Assembly: GCA_030592225.1 (NCBI GenBank)
Contig: JAUVJT010000126.1
Coordinates: forward strand, 1-6,218
DNA from: Candidatus Stahliibacteriota bacterium
GTDB lineage: Bacteria > Hydrothermota > Tepidihabitantia > B3-TA06
Length of the DNA: 6,218 bases
Direction of reading: 5' to 3'
Of the stretch, positions 1 through 4,821 are shown piece after piece. The notes beneath the pieces are model-generated. The model had not been told where the DNA came from. It ran no database searches and saw only the letters and a program-made list of their open reading frames with translations. Every line of letters begins with the position of its first letter. The first letter of the stretch is position 1. The translations under genes and the position numbers were made by a program.

Positions 1-455
1 ACGCATCATATCTATACCCTCCCGCTCCTTCAAACTCAAATGATGGTATTCCTTGTACATACATCCTTAGGATAACGAAATCCCTCTCGTTTTCCAAGGT
101 GTTGCACTTCATTATTGAACCCACGAGCTTCTATCTTGTCGTTCCAGATTTTTACCGGGTTTCTTAAATCATCGAAATACCCAGTAGTAACCTCACATTT
201 GAGAAGTAAGGTGTCTCCTTCCCAAAGTGAGTCAATTACTTTTATTGAGAAAGTATCATGGTAACTTCATGTAACAGTTGTATCTTCAGCGTATCCCGGT
301 TCCAGTTGACCGAACTCGTGGCGAGCATAGCACCACTCATATCCCAGCCCGAACGGGAAGTAGGTTTCGTCAAGGTCAGTTTCAGTGAATATACTGCATC
401 CGGCTAAAACCAAAATTACCCCCAGGAAAATCAGGCCGAACCTCGCATACTTCAT
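1..455 (-). pseudogene. Disrupted lipoprotein gene, partial at left edge
   Basis: The intact start encodes a lipoprotein signal peptide (MKYARF, a hydrophobic core, then lipobox L17-A-G-C20) and a mature part containing YFPFGLGYEWCYAR. A TGA at 267-269 stops this frame after 62 residues. Reading on through the TGA in the same frame gives convincing protein, including KVIDSLWEGDTLLLK and NPVKIWNDKIEARGF, down to about position 120. From there the sensible reading moves to another frame, open from position 130 to the left edge and including NERDFVILRMYVQG and FEGAGGYRYDA. The original frame meets a TGA at 36-38. So there are two lesions, a nonsense codon and a one-base (or equivalent) frameshift lying between about 131 and 36. 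The start is firm: ATG at 455 has AGGAGG five bases upstream. The product is unrecognised beyond being a secreted lipoprotein. Sequencing or assembly error is an alternative to true decay. Confidence 0.7.
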
Positions 456-460
456 AACTA

Positions 461-466
461 CCTCCT
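461..466 (-). promoter_or_regulatory. Ribosome binding site of the broken lipoprotein gene
   Basis: A perfect AGGAGG on the minus strand lies five bases before the ATG at 455. It fixes the start of the disrupted lipoprotein and shows that the 5' end of this gene is still well formed. Confidence 0.8.
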
Positions 467-537
467 ATAACCTTTACTCGATCAAGGTTTTCTATCACTA
501 ATTCTCGGAGATCAACACCAGTCAACCTCCCTATGTA

Positions 538-565
538 ATAATAGGTTTAAGTGGAGCTTTGTCAA
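538..565 (-). promoter_or_regulatory. Sigma-70-type promoter for the broken lipoprotein gene
   Basis: On the minus strand, TTGACA (560-565) is separated by 16 bases from TATTAT (538-543). The -35 hexamer matches consensus fully and the -10 at five of six. Transcription would start near 531, leaving a leader of about 75 bases before the ATG at 455. The site lies back to back with the rightward promoter at 590-617, so the two lipoprotein genes are divergently transcribed from a shared region. Called from motif match only. Confidence 0.6.
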
Positions 566-589
566 GCGCTCAAGGGGGTACCTACCTGA

Positions 590-617
590 TTGACAACCTT
601 GTCTGAACGCCTATACT
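590..617 (+). promoter_or_regulatory. Sigma-70-type promoter for the PrcB lipoprotein gene
   Basis: TTGACA (590-595, full consensus) and TATACT (612-617, five of six) are separated by 16 bases. The expected start is near 624, giving a leader of about 57 bases that contains the hairpin at 633-656 and the Shine-Dalgarno at 670-675. The -35 overlaps a perfect GACAA-CC-TTGTC dyad (592-603) that could be an operator. Confidence 0.65.
592..603. promoter_or_regulatory. Short perfect dyad overlapping the -35 box
   Basis: GACAA and TTGTC flank a CC centre, forming a 12-bp perfect inverted repeat that starts inside the -35 hexamer TTGACA. The position suits a repressor operator. It is short, and the TTGACA hexamer supplies half of it, so it could be chance. 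Confidence 0.3.
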
Positions 618-632
618 GTATCTAAGTAGTTG

Positions 633-656
633 AACCTGGCACACATAGTGCCGGTT
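633..656 (+). other. Inverted repeat (hairpin) in the PrcB gene leader
   Basis: AACC-(T)-GGCAC pairs with GTGCC-GGTT around a five-base ACATA loop, giving a nine-pair stem with one bulged T. Only four T residues follow (655-658) before GG, so it is a poor intrinsic terminator. If transcribed from the sigma-70 start near 624 it would sit at the 5' end of the mRNA, about 13 bases before the Shine-Dalgarno. It coincides with the candidate sigma-54 promoter. Confidence 0.5.
637..651 (+). promoter_or_regulatory. Candidate sigma-54 (-24/-12) promoter of the PrcB lipoprotein gene
   Basis: The sequence reads TGGCAC, five bases (ACATA), then GTGC. The sigma-54 consensus is TGGCAC-N5-TTGC, with invariant GG and GC ten bases apart. 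Here GG is at 638-639 and GC at 650-651, exactly ten bases between them, and only one base of the ten-base core differs. The base before (C) and after TGGCAC (A) also fit the extended consensus. Transcription would start about a dozen bases downstream, near 663, leaving a short leader with the Shine-Dalgarno AAGGAG (670-675). The same bases form a hairpin, so a dyad operator is an alternative. RpoN itself is encoded at 3466-4821. Confidence 0.55.
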
Positions 657-680
657 TTGGAAATTTGACAAGGAGAGATA

Positions 681-1142
681 ATGGGTCGTAAGTTTTTACT
701 TTTAGCGCTGCCAGCCATCTTTTTGCTTGCCGGATGTGCGAACACCAAAAGCCTTAAGCAGGTGAGCGAGATAACGCAAATAAGGTGCGGAGCCTTGCAA
801 TATCCCGAATCCGGAGGCATGGTCTTCCGCGATGCCGAAAGCTGGCAAGGGTTCTGGCAGAACTACTGCAAGGCCATAACCGGCGAAGGCAAGCAGCTTG
901 AAGCGCCGGAGATAGACTTTTCCTCTCAGATGCTTATTGGTGTTTTCTCCGGTTCAAAGCCGACCGGCGGCTACGGCATCGGCATCCAGCGCGTGCTGGA
1001 GGATTCCAAAAAGATTGTGGTTGAGTATGTTGAGAAGTCGCCGCCACCGGACGCCATCGTTACCATGGCCTTTACCTACCCCTGCCACATTGTCTCAATC
1101 CCCCGCTCCGACAAGAACGTGGAGTTTAAGGCGGAAAAGTAG
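681..1142 (+). CDS. PrcB-domain lipoprotein
   Basis: The 153-residue product begins with a lipoprotein signal peptide (MGRKFLLLALPAIFLLAGC): lipobox L16-A-G-C19, with cleavage expected before C19. Residue +2 is alanine, not aspartate, consistent with outer-membrane sorting under the E. coli rule. The C-terminal half (about 80-142) fits the PrcB C-terminal domain: a strand-like MLIGVFSG, the hallmark GSKPTGGYGI (91-100), a charged strand KKIVVEYVEKS, then PPPD and a closing TYPCHIVSIPR. The family is named after Treponema denticola PrcB, a lipoprotein needed for assembly of the PrtP (dentilisin) protease complex; most other members have no assigned role. No protease gene is adjacent, so a protease partner cannot be claimed. 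Start: ATG at 681 has AAGGAG (670-675) five bases upstream. The stop lies eight bases from that of the convergent zinc-protein gene. Both sigma-70 and sigma-54 candidate promoters lie upstream. Confidence 0.85.
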   Translation: MGRKFLLLALPAIFLLAGCANTKSLKQVSEITQIRCGALQYPESGGMVFRDAESWQGFWQNYCKAITGEGKQLEAPEIDFSSQMLIGVFSGSKPTGGYGIGIQRVLEDSKKIVVEYVEKSPPPDAIVTMAFTYPCHIVSIPRSDKNVEFKAEK

Positions 1143-1150
1143 CTGAAGAG

Positions 1151-1717
1151 CTACCTGATACTGACCAAGACTCGTACTAAAAACCTGAAAAGGATCCCGA
1201 AGCCGATTGAAAGCCCAATAGCAATGAAAACCCAGTTGAGGATTTTGCGGCGGCGAACGTAGTCTTTCTTTTTGGGGTTATCCACCCCTTCCTCAATTGC
1301 CCTGTAGACAACATATTGGATTGGTGCGAAGATTACGCCTCCGAGTATTTCTTTCTGAAAATCTTGGTTCCGCATTCTTCTTCGACCTTCTTCTTCGGAA
1401 GTCTCTGCCGCCTTCTTATACTCCCCCCTGCATTCTGTACAAACTCCACCCTTAAAATGTTCTGCACATATACCTGGTCTCATACAATAGGGGCATTTGC
1501 GGGTACTGCGTCTCTTGTCGCTATTCCCGCAGAGGGGGCATGGTGGTCGTTCTTTGTCCCGGAAAGCCTCGGCCACCGATCCTGAACCGGGCGTATCAGG
1601 CCGTTCATATACTTCATAGCACCTCCTGCACATCACCCGGTTAGCGTCAACTTCGGAGAATCTTCTTGACCCGCACCGGGGGCATTTTAGTTTACTTTCA
1701 GGCGTCAGGGGTTGCAC
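1151..1717 (-). CDS. Membrane-anchored zinc-finger protein, downstream paralogue
   Basis: Read from GTG at 1717, the product has 188 residues. An N-terminal zinc ribbon has C12-x2-C15 and C30-x2-C33. A second module carries C60-x2-C63, C75-x2-C78, C84-x2-H87 and C93-x2-C96, enough for two zinc ions, possibly in a RING/FYVE-like cross-brace. A Glu/Arg-rich stretch (about 105-123), a moderately hydrophobic segment (124-141) and a C-terminal transmembrane helix (about 160-186) with Arg on both sides follow. The zinc part would be cytoplasmic if the positive-inside rule holds for the basic stretch KKKDYVRRRK. The gene is a diverged copy of its upstream neighbour: 20 of 45 residues match without gaps across the second module. 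The frame is open to an ATG at 1804, but that would add 29 residues lying over the neighbour's transmembrane helix and would precede the expected ribbon start, so GTG at 1717 is preferred. It overlaps the upstream stop by 13 bases and has no good Shine-Dalgarno, suggesting coupled reinitiation. Function unknown. Confidence 0.7.
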   Translation of the reverse strand: MQPLTPESKLKCPRCGSRRFSEVDANRVMCRRCYEVYERPDTPGSGSVAEAFRDKERPPCPLCGNSDKRRSTRKCPYCMRPGICAEHFKGGVCTECRGEYKKAAETSEEEGRRRMRNQDFQKEILGGVIFAPIQYVVYRAIEEGVDNPKKKDYVRRRKILNWVFIAIGLSIGFGILFRFLVRVLVSIR

Positions 1718-2112
1718 GTGAGGATCATTGCAACGATTCCTACTAAGAACATAAAGGCAACTATCATCATGTGCGCATAGGGAAGGAAGGATTCCGGGAT
1801 CCATGCATCACCCAACATACGTTTATCTGATAAGAGTCGCCGTCGACGAGTCTTAAGTTTCAGTTCATAATGACATGCGGTGCACAGACCGTCGCGGTAG
1901 TGCTGCATACATAAATACTGGTCGCCGCACCTGCTGCACGTAAAGGTTTCACGGTTTGGGTCTTTGTTGCCGCAGTTAGGGCAGGGGGGAACCTCCTTAT
2001 CCTCCTGAGATAAAACCTGAAAGACCGTGCCGCACTTCTTGCATTTCAGTTGAGGGGATTCGGTTTCAGTAACCTCGGTTGAACCGCATTTAGGGCATTT
2101 CCATTCGCTCAT
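1705..2112 (-). CDS. Membrane-anchored zinc-finger protein, upstream paralogue
   Basis: The product has 135 residues. It starts at once with a zinc ribbon, MSEWKCPKCGS, with C6-x2-C9 and C24-x2-C27. An acidic linker leads to a second module: C44-x2-C47, C59-x2-C62, C68-x2-H71, C77-x2-C80. Spacing between these pairs is 11, 5 and 5 residues, exactly as in the downstream paralogue. A basic patch (KLKTRRRRLL, 85-94) and a single transmembrane helix (about 112-132) finish the protein, so it looks tail-anchored with the zinc domain in the cytoplasm. Zinc ribbons of this type bind nucleic acid or protein; no catalytic residues are visible and the role is unknown. The ATG at 2112 has no Shine-Dalgarno (the preceding bases are TTTTCCC), while a promoter ends seven bases upstream, so the mRNA may be leaderless. 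It is probably co-transcribed with the downstream paralogue, which overlaps its end. Confidence 0.75.
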   Translation of the reverse strand: MSEWKCPKCGSTEVTETESPQLKCKKCGTVFQVLSQEDKEVPPCPNCGNKDPNRETFTCSRCGDQYLCMQHYRDGLCTACHYELKLKTRRRRLLSDKRMLGDAWIPESFLPYAHMMIVAFMFLVGIVAMILTCNP

Positions 2113-2119
2113 GGGAAAA

Positions 2120-2147
2120 ATTGTATGGATTAATCAGCGTATGTCAA
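2120..2147 (-). promoter_or_regulatory. Sigma-70-type promoter for the zinc-protein pair, likely leaderless
   Basis: On the minus strand TTGACA (2142-2147) is followed, after 16 bases, by TACAAT (2120-2125, five of six). Only seven bases separate the -10 from the ATG at 2112, so a normal start site falls on or next to the A of the start codon. The intergenic gap after the yitT-like stop is just 42 bp and this promoter fills most of it. It implies the zinc-protein genes can be transcribed separately from the gene upstream. Confidence 0.6.
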
Positions 2148-2154
2148 ATGTTGG

Positions 2155-3063
2155 CTACACCCTGGGTCTGAATCCCTCGCCCAGCACCTCGTACACGTCG
2201 GAGATGACCACAAACGCGTCGGGGTCAACCTGTTTCACAACGTACTTCAGGTAAGATATCTCCTTGCGAGAGAGCACGATGTAGAGCACCTCGCGGTCTT
2301 TGCCCGTAAAGTAGGAATGTCCTTTGAGCGAGGTCACCCCTCTTCTTATCTCCAGCGCTATGGCCCATGATATTTCCTGGGGTTTGGAGGTTATGATGTG
2401 GGCCGCTCTGGCATAGCTAAGACCTTCCAGCACCAGGTCAACAACCTTGGAGCTGATGATGAGGGCGAGAACGCCGAAAAGCGGGGCTTCGATACCGATA
2501 CGAAGAGATGATTCGCTGATGCCGTAGACCAGGCCCCAGGAACCGATGATGACGGCATCCAGAATGAGTATCCAGCCCCCTACCGAGACGTTGGTATGCT
2601 TGGCAAAGAGCTGGGCTACGATGTCGGTGCCGCCGGTGGAGCCGTGTCCCCGGAACACGATGCCCAGTCCCAGTCCCAGAATCGCTCCCCCGTAGATTGC
2701 AGCCAGGATGGCGTTGTCGGTAGCCGTGGGAAAGGCAAGAATATCCTCGAACAGGAAGATGAATCCGGACACGGCAAGGATGCCGGCCAGACTCTTGATG
2801 GCGTAACGCAGGCCCATGCCGCGCAGGCCGATGAAGAAGATAGGTACGTTAAGTGCCACGTAGAATAGCCACACCGGCCAGCCGGTGAAATAGTTGAGCA
2901 TGATGGAGATGCCGCCCACTCCGCCGGACACGATGTGCAGAGGCACCAGGAACATGGTGTAGGCCACACCGCAGATTGCCGAACCGACGGCAATAAACAA
3001 GGCATCGCGCAGTTCATGTTTCCAGTTCAGCTGGAGCTTGAATTTCTTCTTCGGCTTAGGCAT
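2155..3063 (-). CDS. YitT-family integral membrane protein (DUF2179 C-terminus)
   Basis: From ATG at 3063 the product has 302 residues, a usual length for the family. A basic N-terminus (MPKPKKKFK) precedes about six hydrophobic segments: roughly 20-41, 62-80, 88-108, 118-137, 163-183 and 190-206. Family marks are the Gly-rich HIVSGGVGGISIML after the first helix and GSTGGTDIVAQL (141-152). The C-terminal soluble domain (about 217-297, DUF2179) includes the conserved RGVTSLKG, the strand REVLYIVLSRKE and the ending VYEVLGEGF. The family is widespread and mostly uncharacterised; transport has been proposed but no substrate can be read here. The frame stays open to 3216, but those 51 residues are hydrophilic, unlike the family, and lie over repeat-rich noncoding DNA. 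A weak Shine-Dalgarno AAGGTAG (3072-3078) lies eight bases upstream, but it overlaps a candidate -10 box. The gene probably starts its own transcription unit. Confidence 0.9.
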   Translation of the reverse strand: MPKPKKKFKLQLNWKHELRDALFIAVGSAICGVAYTMFLVPLHIVSGGVGGISIMLNYFTGWPVWLFYVALNVPIFFIGLRGMGLRYAIKSLAGILAVSGFIFLFEDILAFPTATDNAILAAIYGGAILGLGLGIVFRGHGSTGGTDIVAQLFAKHTNVSVGGWILILDAVIIGSWGLVYGISESSLRIGIEAPLFGVLALIISSKVVDLVLEGLSYARAAHIITSKPQEISWAIALEIRRGVTSLKGHSYFTGKDREVLYIVLSRKEISYLKYVVKQVDPDAFVVISDVYEVLGEGFRPRV

Positions 3064-3068
3064 ATTGG

Positions 3069-3096
3069 ATTCTACCTTGTTTGAGACTACAGTCAA
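3069..3096 (-). promoter_or_regulatory. Candidate sigma-70-type promoter of the yitT-like gene
   Basis: On the minus strand TTGACT (3091-3096, five of six) and TAGAAT (3069-3074, five of six) are separated by 16 bases. The -10 ends five bases before the ATG at 3063, so a start at the usual distance would fall at the start codon and make the mRNA leaderless. The weak Shine-Dalgarno AAGGTAG at 3072-3078 overlaps the -10, so the two readings exclude each other: if that site is used, transcription must begin further upstream. Confidence 0.4.
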
Positions 3097-3164
3097 CAGA
3101 TGATATGTGTGTGGGAGAATGCACTGGAAACGCTCCTGGGTGGTTGTCCGAGGATGGCTAAAAA

Positions 3165-3222
3165 CCACAGATTTGAACTCCTTACAGTCGTTCTCTTTCG
3201 AATCGCAGATTATCACAGACTA
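3165..3222. repeat. Degenerate CACAGATT-type intergenic repeat
   Basis: CCACAGATT (3165-3173), CGCAGATT (3204-3211) and CACAGACT (3214-3221) are variants of one 8-9 bp word, the last two spaced 10 bases apart. Runs of 'ccacagatt...cacagatt' recur between genes in many bacterial genomes and often yield spurious ORFs; I recognise the pattern from memory. The copies here are few and decayed. Confidence 0.4.
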
Positions 3223-3286
3223 GGAGGAAACCTTGACTCAGGCAAGTTGCGTAGATATATGTCTTATCGTTGCTTGCCGATTTTCG

Positions 3287-3315
3287 CTCTGTGTCCTTTG
3301 TGCTCTCTGTACCCT
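3287..3315. repeat. CTCTGTG-type intergenic repeat
   Basis: The stretch carries CTCTGTG, CCTTTGTG and CTCTCTGTA in succession, a tandem series of about eight-base units. It resembles the common intergenic 'ctctgtgtcctctgtgg' motif, which is often found near the CACAGATT motif; the two share the complementary cores TCTGTG and CACAGA. Function unknown. Confidence 0.4.
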
Positions 3316-3316
3316 A

Positions 3317-3342
3317 TGGGATGCAGTAAAGTAGGCATCCCA
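3317..3342. repeat. Perfect 8-bp inverted repeat with 10-base loop
   Basis: TGGGATGC (3317-3324) and GCATCCCA (3335-3342) are perfect reverse complements around a ten-base spacer. Neither strand has a T-run after the stem, so it is not a standard intrinsic terminator. It could be a 3' mRNA structure of the rpoN operon or a protein-binding dyad. Confidence 0.4.
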
Positions 3343-3465
3343 AGGGGCAGGCTCTGGTTGTTTTCGGACAAGCTCCTAGAGTCGAGTAATGTAAATTTCC
3401 AGTGCGTTTTGTCTCAGAATAACTGGTGCAGGTTGAGGATTAAGAATATGTAGGGGAAGAGGAGG

Positions 3466-4821
3466 TCAGCCCAGCGCCTTGCGTTGGAAACGGTCCGGGA
3501 TGTTGAGTTTTAGCCGGTGCTTGGCCACGGTGCGGCGCGAGACCTTGAATCCAATTCGGGTAAGTTGCTCGGCAATCTGGGCGTCGGTAAAGGGATCATC
3601 TTTATCTTCTTCGGCTATGATTGCTCCAAGTTTCGAAATCACAGGGTTTCTTTCGCCTTTGGCAAAGAACGATCGTAAAGGGAATATGCCAACCGGGCTT
3701 TCGATGTACTTGTCGCTTACCGCGCGTGAGATTGTTGAAGCGTGCAATTCCAGCTTGTCGGCGATGGTTTTCATAAGAAGCGGTGTCGATTGTTTGGTTC
3801 GTCCGCTAAAGAAGTCGTAGTTGCTGAGCAGAACGTCCCTGGCCAGCCGGTACAGGGTGTCGCGGCGCTGCAGTATTCCTTTTATGAAAAGCTGCGCATT
3901 CTCAAACTTGCGCCTGGCGAACTCGACCTCCTCACGGGAAAACATCTTCGGGTTTCTGAGTATATCCCGGAACTTTGCCGAAAGTCTCAGTCCGGGCAAG
4001 GGTCCCTCGTTTACTACAATTACCAGTTTTCCTTCCCTGTATCTGATAGTGATGTCCGGCTGGACAGAGCGGCAGGCAATTTCATGGAAGTTGCGCCCCG
4101 GTTTGGGATCGAGGCCGCAGATGGTTTCAAATGCCCGGGTGATAACGTCAGTGGGGAGCTTTAATAGTTTGGCTAACGAGGTAACTCGCTTTTGCAGCAA
4201 GGTGTCGTAGCCATCCTTGATTATGCGAACCTCGGCGGAGTCCTCTTCATACCCCAGCGCCTGGAGCTGCAGCAGGAGCGCTTCGGGTATATCATGGGAA
4301 GCAATCCCCACCGGATCGAGCAGTTGTATCCTTCGTCTGACGTTTTCTACCTCTTCGGAGGTAGTCCCGAGTTCAGCCGCTATGGATTGTGCATCCTCGT
4401 GCAGGAATCCGTCTTCATCAAGGTCTTCAAGTATGTAGCGGGCGATTTTATAGTCCGCTTCACAATCTGAAAACTCCCGGGCTATGGCCAGCATCATGTG
4501 TTCTTCGATTGATGAGCGATCGGCGCATGGTGAACCAGGCTCGGGTCGCTCTTCCGTTCCCCCATAACCTGCAATGGGATTATGGGGGTAGAAGTCGTCA
4601 ATAGAGAAGTCCTCCGAGGGCTTTTCCTTCCGTTCATCACCTTCAGCCGTTTCCAGGGCGGGATTTTGCTGCATTTCCGCGGTGAGCATCTCCTCCAGGG
4701 ACAGTATGTTGGCTTGCAGTATATCCAGCCGCAGGCGCATCTCAGGGGTAAGGTGCAGGGCAAGTTCAGGTCGAAGGGTTACGTCAAGGCGCTGTGTGCC
4801 CCAGTGAGAAGGAGAGTTCAT
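3466..4821 (-). CDS. rpoN: RNA polymerase sigma-54 factor RpoN
   Basis: The 451-residue protein has all regions of sigma-54. Residues about 12-57 form the activator-interacting region, with LALHLTPEMRLRLDILQ and the closing QQNPALE. An acidic, low-complexity linker (58-100) follows. The core-binding region (about 105-250) has LEDLDEDGFL, LLDPVGIASHD (167-177) and LDPKPGRNF (237-245). The C-terminal DNA-binding part has a helix-turn-helix around 350-372 (IADKLELHASTISRAVSDKY, then SPVGIFPLRSFF) and the RpoN box SRRTVAKHR (428-436), which reads the -24 element; the usual box is ARRTVAKYR. Length is normal for the family. Its activity needs AAA+ activators, none of which is in this window. The ATG at 4821 overlaps the lptB stop as ATGA and has no good Shine-Dalgarno, so translation probably depends on lptB. 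The lptB-rpoN order is widely conserved; hpf and ptsN do not follow here. Confidence 0.97.
   Translation of the reverse strand: MNSPSHWGTQRLDVTLRPELALHLTPEMRLRLDILQANILSLEEMLTAEMQQNPALETAEGDERKEKPSEDFSIDDFYPHNPIAGYGGTEERPEPGSPCADRSSIEEHMMLAIAREFSDCEADYKIARYILEDLDEDGFLHEDAQSIAAELGTTSEEVENVRRRIQLLDPVGIASHDIPEALLLQLQALGYEEDSAEVRIIKDGYDTLLQKRVTSLAKLLKLPTDVITRAFETICGLDPKPGRNFHEIACRSVQPDITIRYREGKLVIVVNEGPLPGLRLSAKFRDILRNPKMFSREEVEFARRKFENAQLFIKGILQRRDTLYRLARDVLLSNYDFFSGRTKQSTPLLMKTIADKLELHASTISRAVSDKYIESPVGIFPLRSFFAKGERNPVISKLGAIIAEEDKDDPFTDAQIAEQLTRIGFKVSRRTVAKHRLKLNIPDRFQRKALG

Larger units (their letters stand above)
3064..3465. other. Noncoding region between rpoN and the yitT-like gene
   Basis: About 400 bp without a credible gene. 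The open frames here (plus strand 3100-3453 and the minus-strand extension of the yitT-like frame to 3216) give low-complexity or composition-driven peptides with no family likeness. The stretch holds the yitT-like promoter, degenerate CACAGATT and CTCTGTG repeats, and a perfect 8-bp inverted repeat. No U-tailed hairpin that would terminate the rpoN operon is apparent, and I see no tRNA or known RNA family. Confidence 0.6.

Noticed and set aside
267..269. TGA as selenocysteine or a reassigned codon
   Set aside because: Other genes here use TGG for tryptophan and TGA as stop (for example rpoN, lptB), and a second lesion (frameshift) lies downstream. Decay or error is simpler.
611..820. Minus-strand 69-residue frame over the PrcB gene start, and the other antisense or alternate-frame ORFs over rpoN, lptB, yitT and the OstA gene
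   Set aside because: They are shadows of well-supported genes: composition-driven, no Shine-Dalgarno, no recognisable domains.
1140..1153. Possible bidirectional terminator between the convergent genes (TAGCT-GAAG-AGCTA)
   Set aside because: The stem has only five pairs, mostly A-T, with no real T-run on either side, so it is too weak to call.
3064..3216. 51-residue N-terminal extension of the YitT-like protein
   Set aside because: Hydrophilic, repeat-derived and unlike family N-termini. MPKPKKK at 3063, just before the first helix, is the expected start.
3148..3222. tRNA-like fragments (a Ser/Leu-like D-arm sequence near 3148-3165 and TTCGAAT near 3197-3203)
   Set aside because: The bases flanking TTCGAAT do not pair (TCTCT versus CGCAG), and no acceptor or anticodon stem can be formed.
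3233..3260. Plus-strand TTGACT-N17-TATATG promoter-like match
   Set aside because: The -10 is poor (four of six), and no gene or plausible RNA follows on that strand before rpoN's opposite-strand coding region.
3100..3453. Plus-strand 117-residue open frame
   Set aside because: Low-complexity translation of the CACAGATT and CTCTGTG repeats. No Shine-Dalgarno suits it, it shows no family likeness, and it overlaps the yitT-like promoter side.
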